DNA of 64,000 nucleotides from an uncultured Collinsella sp. (GCA_900542275.1 UQMW01000002.1:1-64000), one strand, 5' to 3'; shown: positions 15,850-25,655, numbered from the stretch's first letter. Numbers and translations are program-made. Notes: generated from the sequence alone by a model not told the origin.

Positions 15850-18800
15850 CTAGCGAGGCCTATCCGAATTGACCTCATTGGCGGTGTCGGTTTCGAGCGC
15901 CGTGCGGCGGGCGCTGTAGGCGACGAGGCCGGCGCCTGCCGCGGCGAGTGCTGCAGCGGCTGCCGTAAGGGGAGCGTTGACATCGCCCGTGCCCGCAAGT
16001 GCGCCCGCTTTTCCGGAGCGCTTGTTATTGTCGTGGTCCTTGCCACTGCCGGAGCTGCTTCCGCCGGAGCTGCCGTCCTCGTCAGTACCGCCGCCACTCG
16101 AGCCACCATCGCCGTCGACCGTCATCGGGGCGTCGTGAAGTCCTGTCGTATCCGCGCTGTCGCATACACCGACCTGAACTTCCGAGCGTTCGCATGCCGC
16201 GTCGGGCACATGAAGCTCGTGCAGTACGGCACCCAGCGCCGAGTTTGCGCCCGGTCGAATTTCCTCGAGCGTTACGGGATCGAGCGCCACCAGATTACGC
16301 GCCTTCTCATACAGCGTTACGCGTTTGCCCACTTCGTCGCTCCAACTCTCGGGGATGGCGAAGCTCATGCAGAACTGTGCCGTGCAACCCGGTGCCAGCA
16401 CGGCGTTGCCGTTGTCGGCTACCAGCGGGTGCGTTGCAAAACGTGTGCCCAGCGTCTCGAGTGCGTACTTCACGTGTGCCATGTCGTTGGCCGAAGCGTC
16501 CTCGGCAAGCTCTGGATCGTAGATCGAAGCCATGCGTGCGTTCACTCCGAATCCGATGGATGCGCTGGAGAACGGCTGACTGGAGCCCTCTCGGTACAGA
16601 TCGATCGTGCCGGCGGTCAGCAAGGTGTTGCCGTCGTTTCGCACCGTGACCATGAAGGATTCGCCTGCTGCTCCGGGTACCACCGCGCCCGAGGTAGCGA
16701 CCGCGCCCGTCGGAGTGGCACACGCCACCAAGGGCACTTCGATGCCGTGCAGCTCTGCCTCGCTCTTCTCCGCGCTCACAATGTGCGTGGCGAGCGCGGA
16801 GAGCATGCCTCCCGACGTCAAAAATGTCGTTATCTGATCGACGGGATGGTCCAGCTCGCACATCACGAACGGCTCCGTGAACAGATCGCCTGCCAAGGTG
16901 CTGGCGAAGATGCGGAAGTGCTTGCCCATTACTGCTACCGGGTTGCCTTCTTCGTCGTAGGTTTGCCCCACCTTGCCATCGGTGTTCTCTACATAGAGCG
17001 CGCACCTGCCGTTGTTGCTTACGCTAAACGATGCCGGGCCACAGCCTGCGGCACCCACGGGCTGCGTTGCAAATGCCGATGCGCCTCGCGTCCAAGTAAT
17101 ATGCTGCAGCTGCTCGTTGACGGTGGCCAAAAAGCCCGAATGTTGTGGCCACGGCACCGCATGGGGCACCGTGGCGTCTGGTGGCATAACGCCCCAGCCC
17201 GCAATGGACTGGCCGATCACGGCGTACGATGCGCAGCCGCAACCGTCTGCGGTCTCGTACGCAACGGGCACCACCATTTTGCCGTTGATATTCTCGGGCT
17301 CGCTCAGCTCGATACTCGACGGTGCCTGCGGAAAGCGAAGAACTTGGCGGAACGTCAGGCTGTCGCCCAAATCATCCGACCACAGGGTAAAGCATTCCAG
17401 CGCAACCTCGGCCTCGCTGCCGAGCGCCTTCTCTGCGGTGGTTCCGCGGCGGTGGAGGTAGGCACCCGACAGGCGCCCGTCGACCAGCGTCTTGCCTGCC
17501 GTGATGCGCGGGCACTGCAGGCAATGGTAGCCATCCTCTTGCAGGCGGCCGCGCGAGATGCTGCGCCATGACGTATGCGACACCACGCGGATCTCGTCAT
17601 TACTTATGCGCAGGCGCACAACGGACAGTATGCCGGCTGTGCTTGCCGTATCGAAAAGGGTGTTGTCGCCGGCGGGGCGCTCGCCCGAGACCAGCAGCAC
17701 GTAGGCGTCCTGGTTTCCTCTTCCGTCCGTATATTCCACCACGTCGAAGTCGTAATCGAATATGCCGTCGCGCTCCACGTCGCCCTCGCCAAACCCAAGG
17801 GGAAAGTCCACGGGCGTGGGAGCGGACCACGTGCCGTTTGCCTTTGTGTGCACCACCAGGCGCGAGCGGCCATTGTCGCCGTAGCGCACCGAGGCGATAC
17901 GGAACAGGCATTCTACGCCGGCAATCATCGTTAGCTTCATGTGGGCTTCGCTGAGCACGCCGGAAAACAGCACGTTGTCGCTCGAGGGTTTGACGCCGCC
18001 ACGCTCGTCCTCCGACACGCCGGCAGAATTGGCGTTCGGGTCCGCAACGGCGTTCGTTGACTGACCGATGTAGGTGTACTCATACATCGGTGCGGCATTT
18101 TCGTCGTTCTCTACCAGTGCATGGACGAAATGCTCGATCTGTCCCGTGTCGTCGCTTTCTGAATCCGCCTCGAGCTCAATGCGCGTGACCGCTTGATCCC
18201 AATCGCGCACGACAGGCGCGGCGTTTACGGCAGTGGCCTTAACCTCGGCGCGTGCGAGCAGCTCGGCGTTGGTGACGATGGTGGCCGATGCGATAAACTG
18301 CGGCACACCACCTGCCTCGGTGTTGCCGGGCGTGCCGAAGCAGGCATCCAGCGTGTAAGGCGTATCTCCACCCAATGCCAGCTCAGAGCGTTGGAGCACA
18401 TACTGGTCGCCATTGTTCACCGACATATTCCACGAATCGATGAGTGTGGGCCACGACCCCGACCAAACCTTGGTGGTCCACTTGAACATTACGAACTGGA
18501 GTATCACATCGACATCGACGTCTGCACCTACGCGCAGCCGCGGAAGCTGGTGTCCATCTGCCTTCTCGTACCCAATGAACAGTGTGAGGGATGCGGCGCC
18601 ACGCACAGCGGACGAAGCGACGCCTGCAATGCCGGCTCCAAAGGTGACGGCAAGTCCGATCTGGATGGTGAACGAGCCCGACGTGTTGGAATAGTCGAGC
18701 GAAATGTTCTTGAAAAACGCCGCGCCGCTGCCGTGCGTGTGGGCGCCCACGGCGAGCGCCAGTTTTGCCAGCACCCAGGGGTTGACGTTTAGGAAAAACG

Positions 18801-20217
18801 GCACCGGTCCTAGGGTAAACTGCTCGGTCCAATTGAGGTCGGTTCTTACCTGGAAGAGGGCCTTAATATTGCCGTATGCGGGGTCGTTGTTGTCACCCCA
18901 GGTTTTGCCCACCCAATCGTAGGCGAGCGAGCCGTACAGCTGTGTGGCGATATCCATCGTGAACAGCGGCGTGCAATGGTGGCGAAGGAGCTTGGTGTTT
19001 CTTGGATCGGTGCCCGAACCGGCACTCATACTTTTGTACTGATTCCACTTCCCCTCCATTTCGTCGAGGTAGCGGTTTGCCTGCTTGGCGCCCGACTCGC
19101 GCGGTGACTTCTTCCAGTACTCCGGATCCGGATTGCCCGAATCGTTCATATAGCTGGCTGGTTTGTATCCTCCGCCAAACAGCACGTATCCAGCAAACGA
19201 GAAATCGAAGAGGATCGGAAATGTGGGCATCCAACACGTGAACTTATTACCACCGATGCCGGGAAACGCCGCGGGGAAATCAAACGGAGTGACCTCTTGG
19301 TCCATGGTAGTGGGGACGATAGTGGTCGAGCCCGATTCCGCCTTTGCGGCCGGCGCGGTGACAACGGCCATGGGGGATGAGAGCGTGTAGGTTTTGCCCT
19401 GATAGTCGAGGACAAAGCGCAGCTTGCACCCTTCCTCCAGAAGGCCCGATGCCGCGTCGAGAAACTTGTCTTCGAGTGTGAACGTCGCCAGATTATCCGC
19501 GCCTGATGCGCTGGCCTTGATCTGGCCGATCTGCGTGACGGTTTCGGGCGAGCTACCCGTGGCGGGCATTACCTTGTTGATGTGCAGCGTTGCCTGTCCA
19601 CCCTGTGGCAGATGTGCCTGTACAATAAAGGCATGCGTGTCGGGTTGGTCGTTTGCCGCGTCGTCCTTCGGCAATGCCATGAACGTGGCATCAGCGTACT
19701 GGATGTCCCATTCGTCGAATGTGAGCTGGCGGAAGTACGGCTCGCCGTCGGACAGCGGACGTGTGGGTGCGGTTATGGCGGTGCCGCCCTGGATACGCGC
19801 AAGGGGAATCTCGACATCGCGGTAGCCCGCCATGCTAATGGAGATGCCGCCGTTAAAGTCGTACGCGTCGAGAAGCGTTGCCTCGTCCACGTAGTCTTCC
19901 GAAAGAGGGGCGACCTCAAAGATGGCCGTGCCTTCTTCATCGGTCGTGGCGGCGAGCTGCTTGCCTGCGACGTAGCGCGACGTGAGCGTGACCTGCGCTC
20001 CCGTGATGGGCATATTCTTGTTGGCGACGTCGACCACGACCACACCAAACATGGTGCGCGAGAGAACGAGCACCCTGAAGGGATCTTTTTCGTCGGCATA
20101 GGCTTCGGTGGGCGCGAACGGCAGCAGGAAGGCATTTTCGCTTCCCGGCACGCGAGGCAACATGATGCTCGCTAGCGAGGACGCTCCGGCAACAAGTAAC
20201 GAACGGCGATCAAGCAT
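15850..20217 (-). CDS. Large secreted surface protein with sortase-type C-terminus
   Basis: Predicted cell-wall protein of 1455 residues. The N-terminus (MLDRRSLLVAGASSLASIML) is a signal sequence with twin arginines and a hydrophobic core. An early carboxypeptidase-regulatory/Cna-B-like segment (PITGAQVTLTSRY...TTDEEGTAIFEV, residues about 55-90) follows. The bulk is beta-rich and matches no family I can name. The C-terminus has a Gly/Ser-rich Asp-rich spacer, then LAGTGD, a hydrophobic helix (APLTAAAAALAAAGAGLVAY) and ARR. This is an LPXTG-like sorting signal with Ala in the Pro position. The ATG at 20217 has GGGAG upstream; longer frames run through non-coding leader. A LuxR regulator gene lies just upstream. 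Confidence 0.8.
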   Translation of the reverse strand: MLDRRSLLVAGASSLASIMLPRVPGSENAFLLPFAPTEAYADEKDPFRVLVLSRTMFGVVVVDVANKNMPITGAQVTLTSRYVAGKQLAATTDEEGTAIFEVAPLSEDYVDEATLLDAYDFNGGISISMAGYRDVEIPLARIQGGTAITAPTRPLSDGEPYFRQLTFDEWDIQYADATFMALPKDDAANDQPDTHAFIVQAHLPQGGQATLHINKVMPATGSSPETVTQIGQIKASASGADNLATFTLEDKFLDAASGLLEEGCKLRFVLDYQGKTYTLSSPMAVVTAPAAKAESGSTTIVPTTMDQEVTPFDFPAAFPGIGGNKFTCWMPTFPILFDFSFAGYVLFGGGYKPASYMNDSGNPDPEYWKKSPRESGAKQANRYLDEMEGKWNQYKSMSAGSGTDPRNTKLLRHHCTPLFTMDIATQLYGSLAYDWVGKTWGDNNDPAYGNIKALFQVRTDLNWTEQFTLGPVPFFLNVNPWVLAKLALAVGAHTHGSGAAFFKNISLDYSNTSGSFTIQIGLAVTFGAGIAGVASSAVRGAASLTLFIGYEKADGHQLPRLRVGADVDVDVILQFVMFKWTTKVWSGSWPTLIDSWNMSVNNGDQYVLQRSELALGGDTPYTLDACFGTPGNTEAGGVPQFIASATIVTNAELLARAEVKATAVNAAPVVRDWDQAVTRIELEADSESDDTGQIEHFVHALVENDENAAPMYEYTYIGQSTNAVADPNANSAGVSEDERGGVKPSSDNVLFSGVLSEAHMKLTMIAGVECLFRIASVRYGDNGRSRLVVHTKANGTWSAPTPVDFPLGFGEGDVERDGIFDYDFDVVEYTDGRGNQDAYVLLVSGERPAGDNTLFDTASTAGILSVVRLRISNDEIRVVSHTSWRSISRGRLQEDGYHCLQCPRITAGKTLVDGRLSGAYLHRRGTTAEKALGSEAEVALECFTLWSDDLGDSLTFRQVLRFPQAPSSIELSEPENINGKMVVPVAYETADGCGCASYAVIGQSIAGWGVMPPDATVPHAVPWPQHSGFLATVNEQLQHITWTRGASAFATQPVGAAGCGPASFSVSNNGRCALYVENTDGKVGQTYDEEGNPVAVMGKHFRIFASTLAGDLFTEPFVMCELDHPVDQITTFLTSGGMLSALATHIVSAEKSEAELHGIEVPLVACATPTGAVATSGAVVPGAAGESFMVTVRNDGNTLLTAGTIDLYREGSSQPFSSASIGFGVNARMASIYDPELAEDASANDMAHVKYALETLGTRFATHPLVADNGNAVLAPGCTAQFCMSFAIPESWSDEVGKRVTLYEKARNLVALDPVTLEEIRPGANSALGAVLHELHVPDAACERSEVQVGVCDSADTTGLHDAPMTVDGDGGSSGGGTDEDGSSGGSSSGSGKDHDNNKRSGKAGALAGTGDVNAPLTAAAAALAAAGAGLVAYSARRTALETDTANEVNSDRPR

Positions 20218-20372
20218 CTTGGGCTCCCATCCCGCAAATATCGGTGGAAATAATCCAATTGTGCGAGAAGGCGCCCCGTGGCGGTAGTGCCGTTCAAGGG
20301 TCAAAATGTCCAAATTGATCGAGCGAAGCGTCGGGTTCCGGAACGCGTTCGATGCGCTTGGCAGCCCGGTCG

Positions 20373-21377
20373 CTAACGCAACATATGCGCGACCAGCTCG
20401 GCGCGTGTGCCGATGCCAAGCTTTGCGTATACGCCGGATAGGCGGTTTTTGACGGTGCCCGGCGATACTCCCATATGGCGTGCGATTTCGGCGTTGGTCC
20501 ACCCACGACAGGCGAGCATGGCCATGGTGAATTCCGTGGTCGTTAAATCGCCAGCAACGTCCTCGCCCGAATCGGGGTTGTGGATGCGCCGCCAGCCGTA
20601 GCTGAAGCGGTACGTGATCTCGATGATGTGCGCGAAGTCGTCAGGGTATTGCGTTTTTAGGCACGCCTCGATAAGCCCCTGCAAAAGGCCGTGGTGCTCG
20701 CCGATGAGCTCGATAAGGCCGTCGGGGCGCGCAATGTCCCAAGCGGCTCCAAAATGCGCTTTTGCGGCGTCGATGTCCTTGAGGCTCATGCATGCCATGG
20801 AAGCTGCCAGGTGCAGGAACAGTTCCGAGATGGGATAGCTTCCCTGTTTCATAATTAGGGCGTTTTCCGCCATGCCCAGGCTGCGGCCGTATTCGCCGCG
20901 CAGATACAAGGCGTGCGCCATCACGTAGCTGGCGAACAGTCGCAGGCCTTCGGGTAGGTGCGCCGCAAGTGGATAAAACTCTTCGGCAGAATACGGGGAA
21001 GGCAGGTGCAGCAGGATGCTTGCGGCCGAGGCGAACAGGATATGCGTGGCGTGGACGGCGGACGATTCCTCGTCAGTTGGCGTATCGAGGATGCCCGCAA
21101 GACAACGGCGGGCGTCGGCGATACGGTTGAGCGACAGACTGGCGTATCCGCAGATAAAGCATGCGGAATAGCGCAGTGCGGGGTCGGCGGCGTCAAGATA
21201 GGGGCGTGCTGTCTCGGCGGCAAGGGTGGCCTGTCCGCGAAAGTACAGCGCTTCTGCCGTGGCGATGGTGCGTGAATCGGGGTCGGAAATGCCTGCAACC
21301 GCAGCGTCAATCTGCCCCGGCACAAAGGCAGTGCACATCAACGGCATGGGAACGCATGGGTAGCCATCGCAGTCCAT
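20373..21377 (-). CDS. LuxR family transcriptional regulator
   Basis: Protein of 334 residues. The C-terminal 60 residues are a LuxR/FixJ helix-turn-helix (TTEFTMAMLACRGWTNAEIA, then HMGVSPGTVKNRLSGVYAKLGI). The N-terminal 260 residues are helical, Ala-rich and TPR-like (repeats such as ARRCLAGIL, AHLPEGLRLFASYVMAHALYL), lacking a receiver or Walker motif. The ATG at 21377 is preceded by GGGAGATGG; the upstream in-frame extension is basic and low-complexity and is unlikely to be translated. It lies 155 bases upstream of the surface protein gene in the same direction and probably controls it. Confidence 0.82.
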   Translation of the reverse strand: MDCDGYPCVPMPLMCTAFVPGQIDAAVAGISDPDSRTIATAEALYFRGQATLAAETARPYLDAADPALRYSACFICGYASLSLNRIADARRCLAGILDTPTDEESSAVHATHILFASAASILLHLPSPYSAEEFYPLAAHLPEGLRLFASYVMAHALYLRGEYGRSLGMAENALIMKQGSYPISELFLHLAASMACMSLKDIDAAKAHFGAAWDIARPDGLIELIGEHHGLLQGLIEACLKTQYPDDFAHIIEITYRFSYGWRRIHNPDSGEDVAGDLTTTEFTMAMLACRGWTNAEIARHMGVSPGTVKNRLSGVYAKLGIGTRAELVAHMLR

Positions 21378-21445
21378 CTTCCATCTCCCAACAGCTGGCA
21401 ACAATAGCAGCAATTGTACTCCTGTTGCTCGGGACCCCTTTTGTT

Positions 21446-22597
21446 TTACTGTTCGGGTAACGCTGCGGATCGTTTTGGAAGGCTTACGAGCATAGTGGTC
21501 CCGTTCTCGGAACTTGTTTCGACCTCTACCGTGCCACCGTGAAGCGCTGCAATCTCCCAAACGAGCGCTAGTCCGAGTCCTGCGCCGCCGTATGCCCTGC
21601 TGCGGGATTTGTCTAGGCGAAAGAACGGTTGGAAGATGCTCTCACGGTACTGCTTGGGTATTCCCGGGCCCTCATCTTTGACTCGCAGGAGCACGTGGTT
21701 GTCGCTGTCGCTGATGGAGACGTTGACAGACGAGCCGGAGCGGCTGTAACGGATGGCGTTTTCGACCAGATTAAACACCAGCCGATAGAGGAGCGTATCA
21801 CTTCCGATTGTCAAAGCGTCTCCGGCGTAATCGAGGGTTACGTCCTTATTCTCGGCAAGTGGCGCAAGGTCGGTGAGGACCTCTTCGGACAAGGGACCAA
21901 GTTCCACATCGTCCTCGCAAGGAACGCTGCGGAGCTCACTCATCTCGAGCAACACCTTGGTCATTCGAGACATGCGCTCGGTTTGTTCTTGTAGCAGGCC
22001 GAGCAGCTCGGCTGTTTCGGGTTGTAAGTTGGAGCGCTCGGAGACAAACAGCTCGATCTGTGCCTGCATAAGGGCGAGCGGGGTTCGCAGCTCGTGCGCG
22101 GCGTTGCCGGTAAATTGACGCTGCGCGGAGAAACCTTCGCCAAGACGGGCGATCATGTCGTTGAAAGAGGCGCTGCATCGTTGTAGCTCGGTGGGCACAT
22201 CTTCACTGAGTCTGATTTCGCTTAGGTTGTCAGGCTGCACACGCTCAACCTGGGCTGCAAAAGCCCGTAGCGGTTTGAGCGCATGGCCGCTCACAAAGTA
22301 TGCCAGCACGCCGCCAAGGAGTGTTACTCCAGCCGTGATGTACCAGGCCGTCGTGCCGAAAGACTCCTGTGCGTCGTTTACGACGATCGTGACCTCGTCA
22401 TCGAGGGCAGCTTTCGTTGGGTCGAACGCCTGGGGCGAATCTTCGCCGGTTGCGTTAAAGGCCGAGATGTCACTGCCGATGGCATCCATGTAGCGCATGC
22501 CCGTATAGCCGACCAGACAGTTCGTCAGCACGCATGCCGTACACGTGAGCAGTGCCGTCATAATCGTTATGCGCCATTGCAGCGAAAGCCTTTTCAT
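21446..22597 (-). CDS. Sensor histidine kinase
   Basis: Membrane kinase of 383 residues. The first membrane segment is at residues about 10-32, a short extracytoplasmic loop of about 55 residues follows, and the second segment is at about 86-108 (WYITAGVTLLGGVLAYFV). The HAMP-like linker leads into HisKA with NAAHELRTPLALMQAQ (phospho-His near residue 168). HATPase_c has NAIRYSRSGS (N box), DEGPGIP (G1) and GGAGLGLALV (G2). The ATG overlaps the response-regulator stop by 4 bases. The pair is divergent from the CD1871A/NapH/TlpA redox cassette, which it may control. Confidence 0.92.
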   Translation of the reverse strand: MKRLSLQWRITIMTALLTCTACVLTNCLVGYTGMRYMDAIGSDISAFNATGEDSPQAFDPTKAALDDEVTIVVNDAQESFGTTAWYITAGVTLLGGVLAYFVSGHALKPLRAFAAQVERVQPDNLSEIRLSEDVPTELQRCSASFNDMIARLGEGFSAQRQFTGNAAHELRTPLALMQAQIELFVSERSNLQPETAELLGLLQEQTERMSRMTKVLLEMSELRSVPCEDDVELGPLSEEVLTDLAPLAENKDVTLDYAGDALTIGSDTLLYRLVFNLVENAIRYSRSGSSVNVSISDSDNHVLLRVKDEGPGIPKQYRESIFQPFFRLDKSRSRAYGGAGLGLALVWEIAALHGGTVEVETSSENGTTMLVSLPKRSAALPEQ

Positions 22598-23268
22598 TCG
22601 CTATCCTCCATAACGTAGCCCTCTCCAATCCGATTGCGAATCGGGTCGTATCCCAAAGCGCTGCGCAACTTTTTTCGGAGCGACGAGATATGAACGCGGG
22701 TTGCGTTGCTAAAGCTGTTCACGCTGCTATCCCAAACGTGCTCGATAAGCTCCTCTTGGCTTACCGGTCGCCCCTGATTAAGCATCAGATATTCCAAGAT
22801 TCCCGTTTCCTTGCGTGTAAGAGATAGAGCCTCGCTGTCCACGGAAGCGATGCGCGCCTTGGTGTCAAAGCGGAGCTTTCCGCAGGTTAATACTATGTCG
22901 CTTTGTGTAAAGCGCCTGAGGGTAAGGCTGCGAATTCTTGCCGCAAGCTCGTCCAGATGAAACGGCTTGGTGAGGTAATCGTTGGCGCCGGCATCGAGTC
23001 CGGCGACTTTATCGGATACTTCGCCACGTGCGGACAGAATCAGTACCTTGGTCTCGCAGTCAGTTTTCCTAAGTTCCCTGAGTACGGTCATGCCGTCGAT
23101 ACGGGGAAGGTTGAGGTCAAGTACCACGAGGTCGAAGGCCTCAACGTCCAGTAGGTCGAGCGCCTCCTGTCCGTCGTGACAGCAGTCGACGCTGTACGCC
23201 AAGTTTCGCAAGCTGCGCGCGATTGCATCGCACAGTGCTCGCTCGTCTTCGACGATCAAAATACGCAT
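22594..23268 (-). CDS. OmpR-family response regulator
   Basis: Response regulator of 224 residues. The receiver domain has acidic pocket EDE (residues 7-9), phospho-acceptor Asp in VVLDLNLPRIDG (about residue 51), the switch Ser in ILSARGE and the conserved Lys in TKPF. The C-terminal winged helix has LTRKETGILEYLMLNQG and the recognition segment NATRVHISSLRKKL. The ATG at 23268 (MRILIVEDE) has AAGGAGA upstream. It is the first gene of a two-gene operon with the kinase. Confidence 0.93.
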   Translation of the reverse strand: MRILIVEDERALCDAIARSLRNLAYSVDCCHDGQEALDLLDVEAFDLVVLDLNLPRIDGMTVLRELRKTDCETKVLILSARGEVSDKVAGLDAGANDYLTKPFHLDELAARIRSLTLRRFTQSDIVLTCGKLRFDTKARIASVDSEALSLTRKETGILEYLMLNQGRPVSQEELIEHVWDSSVNSFSNATRVHISSLRKKLRSALGYDPIRNRIGEGYVMEDSE

Positions 23269-23358
23269 AACAGTCTCCTTGCACATTCCAAATCGCGCTT
23301 AACACGGATTTTATAGTCGATATGGTCCAATGGTCGCGTAACGAAAGGAGTGGTCAGG

Positions 23359-23505
23359 TTGTTCAAAGCGGTAAAACCCATGGTACAGGTCGCTTTGTTG
23401 ATCGTCGGAATTGCCATGGTGTGCTTTGGCGTTATGCGTGGCGAGGCGGATGCCGTGCTGGCCAAAGCGATTAGGCTGTGCTTGGAGTGTATCGGAATTG
23501 GATAA
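23359..23505 (+). CDS. CD1871A family CXXC motif-containing small protein
   Basis: Small protein of 48 residues. A basic N-terminus is followed by a single membrane helix (MVQVALLIVGIAMVCFGVMRG) and the characteristic C-terminal tail CLECIGIG. From memory this matches the family named after C. difficile CD1871A, which occurs beside NapH-like ferredoxins and TlpA proteins. The start is TTG at 23359, 8 bases after AAAGGAG. A GTG nine bases earlier would overlap that site. The stop overlaps the next gene by 8 bases, so translation is coupled. It is likely a membrane redox partner or thiol protein. Confidence 0.75.
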   Translation: MFKAVKPMVQVALLIVGIAMVCFGVMRGEADAVLAKAIRLCLECIGIG

Positions 23506-24400
23506 AAGAGAAAACACTGCGTCGCATGTTTTGGCTCGATTTCGCGGATTCATTCAGGCGGCGGCGACGCTCGTCACCAACATTCACCTGCCAAACTTTG
23601 CCAAAGGCGGCATCTATCAGGGCGCGGGAAAAACAGTCTGCGTACCTGGACTTAATTGCTATTCGTGCCCCGCGGCATCGGGTGCGTGCCCCATCGGGTC
23701 GTTCCAGTCGGTGGTAGGTTCATCCAAGTTCAACTTTTCTTATTACGTCACCGGTACGCTCATTTTGCTCGGCGTGCTGCTGGGACGCTTTGTATGCGGC
23801 TTTCTGTGCCCGTTTGGCTGGCTGCAGGAGCTGCTGCATAAGATCCCCGGCAAAAAGCTTTCGACAAAAAGGCTCAAGCCGCTCACGTACATCAAGTACG
23901 TCGTGCTGCTGTTTGCCGTGGTGCTGCTGCCCGTCTTGGTGGTTAACGACGTGGGCATGGGCGACCCGTTCTTTTGTAAGTACATCTGTCCGCAGGGTGT
24001 GCTCGAGGGCGCCATTCCGCTGGCCATTGCCAATGCCGGCATTCGATCTGCGTTGGGACATCTCTTTACTTGGAAACTTGCCGTTCTCATTGCCGTGGTA
24101 GTGCTGAGCGTTTTGTTCTACCGCCCCTTCTGCAAATGGATTTGCCCGCTCGGCGCATTCTATGCGCTCATGAATAGGGTGTCCCTACTGGGGATTCGGG
24201 TTGACGCATGCAAATGTGTCTCGTGCGGCAAGTGCTCAAAGGTTTGTCAGATGGACGTTGATGTGGTCCGCTCGCCCAATCACGCCGAATGTATCCGGTG
24301 CGGAAAGTGCATCGGGGCCTGTCCCGTCGATGCCATCAGCTATCGCTATGGCCTGGATGTGTCGGCGGAAAAGCTTCCCTTGACCGCCGATAAAAAGTAA
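23498..24400 (+). CDS. NapH-like polyferredoxin membrane protein
   Basis: Integral membrane iron-sulfur protein of 300 residues. Membrane segments lie at about 75-95, 130-150 and 190-215. Between them are repeated CxxxCP motifs (CGFLCPFGW, CKYICPQGV, CKWICPLGA). The C-terminus has two classic [4Fe-4S] sites, CKCVSCGKCSKVC and CIRCGKCIGACP. It probably carries electrons across the membrane to the exported thiol protein encoded next. The start is a TTG at 23498 after GGAG, inside the end of the CD1871A gene; other in-frame starts lie far upstream in another gene's frame. Confidence 0.88.
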   Translation: MDKRENTASHVLARFRGFIQAAATLVTNIHLPNFAKGGIYQGAGKTVCVPGLNCYSCPAASGACPIGSFQSVVGSSKFNFSYYVTGTLILLGVLLGRFVCGFLCPFGWLQELLHKIPGKKLSTKRLKPLTYIKYVVLLFAVVLLPVLVVNDVGMGDPFFCKYICPQGVLEGAIPLAIANAGIRSALGHLFTWKLAVLIAVVVLSVLFYRPFCKWICPLGAFYALMNRVSLLGIRVDACKCVSCGKCSKVCQMDVDVVRSPNHAECIRCGKCIGACPVDAISYRYGLDVSAEKLPLTADKK

Positions 24401-24429
24401 ACAAGCTTCGACAAAACGGAGGAATGACC

Positions 24430-25401
24430 ATGAAGCTTTCTAAGATTGCGGCCCTGTTTATGGTGCCGGTATTGGCCTTGTGCCTTGTGGCATGTTCGGC
24501 GCCCGGTGGCAATGCGAGCGAATCTGCGAGCTCCGATCCTAAGATCGCAGAGCTCACTGCGCAGAAGCCGGCCAATGCCGACGAGGCCGCCGAGCTGTAT
24601 GCGAAGCTCATGCAGAAGGAGAACGAGATCTTTTCGAGTGATAACGCGCTGTGGGAAAAGGTATTCAATGCGGCAAATAAAGACTCGGCAATGATTGAGG
24701 ATGGCAGCAATTACGGCGATTTTCTGCTCAAGACCATCGACGGCGCCAAGGATGAGTTCACGGCGGATGAGCTTAAGACACTCAAGGCCGGTGCACAGCA
24801 GATCAAGGAGATCGAGGACAAGCTCGAGAGCCTGGAGAAGGAGTTCCCCGGCTGTGGAAGCACGCCGAGTGCAGGCGAGAGCGTCGACGCTTCGACCGCT
24901 GGCATGACGGCTGGTGCCAATGCTTCGAGCGAGACGACGAAGTTCCCCAGCTTTACGGGCAAAGACCTGGATGGCAACGACGTGAGCAGCGACGAGCTGT
25001 TCTCTAAGAACAAAGTCACCGTCATGAACTTCTGGTTCACCACTTGCAAGCCATGCGTGGGCGAGCTGGGCGATCTTGAGAAACTGAATCAGGAGCTTGC
25101 CGAGAAGGGCGGCCAGGTCGTGGGCGTCAATTCCTTTACGCTCGATGGCAACAAGGGCGAGATTGCAGATGCCAAGGACGTGCTGAGCAAGAAGGGCGTG
25201 ACGTATAAGAACATCTGGTTCAAGTCGGATAGCGATGCCGGTAAGTTTACGTCAAATTTGTTCTCGTTCCCGACAACGTATGTCATCGATCAGAATGGCA
25301 ACATCGTAGGGGATCCAATCGTGGGAGCCATCAGCTCCGCTGAGCAGCGCGCAGCGCTCGACAAGCTTATTGACCAGGCGATTGCGAATAGCGAGCAGTA
25401 G
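24430..25401 (+). CDS. TlpA-like thioredoxin lipoprotein
   Basis: Exported lipoprotein of 323 residues. The signal peptide ends in a lipobox, ALCLVACSAPG, with the lipidated Cys near residue 22. A helical middle segment (residues about 40-140) precedes a thioredoxin-fold TlpA domain with the active-site CKPC (MNFWFTTCKPCVGELGDLEKL, near residue 200) and cis-Pro FPTTYVI. It likely reduces thiols or methionine sulfoxide outside the membrane using electrons from the NapH-like protein. Two in-frame ATGs occur; the one at 24430 has better spacing to GGAGG. Confidence 0.88.
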   Translation: MKLSKIAALFMVPVLALCLVACSAPGGNASESASSDPKIAELTAQKPANADEAAELYAKLMQKENEIFSSDNALWEKVFNAANKDSAMIEDGSNYGDFLLKTIDGAKDEFTADELKTLKAGAQQIKEIEDKLESLEKEFPGCGSTPSAGESVDASTAGMTAGANASSETTKFPSFTGKDLDGNDVSSDELFSKNKVTVMNFWFTTCKPCVGELGDLEKLNQELAEKGGQVVGVNSFTLDGNKGEIADAKDVLSKKGVTYKNIWFKSDSDAGKFTSNLFSFPTTYVIDQNGNIVGDPIVGAISSAEQRAALDKLIDQAIANSEQ

Positions 25402-25480
25402 AAAACGCGTAAAGCATGGCGAAGACCGTGCGCCGCTGTGCGAAGTAGTCCGCTACCTTTCAAGACAAGCTCCACCATGT

Positions 25481-25508
25481 AGAGGTCCCGCTCGGGATCT
25501 CTTCTTTT
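25481..25508 (+). terminator. Putative terminator after tlpA
   Basis: Stem AGAGGTCCC/GGGATCTCT with one G-T pair and a 4-base loop, followed by TCTTTT. It lies 80 bases past the tlpA-like stop. Confidence 0.5.
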
Positions 25509-25655
25509 GGGCGCCGTCCCGTTCGTTTTTTGATGCGGTTCCCTACATTCCTCACTGGCGCCGGCAAAAAATGGGGATAGAGTAGGACAAACGCGTCGAA
25601 TACGAACGGCGGGGGAGAGTGGGCGAGTGCGCCCGCGTGGGAGAGGTTGCCGTCC

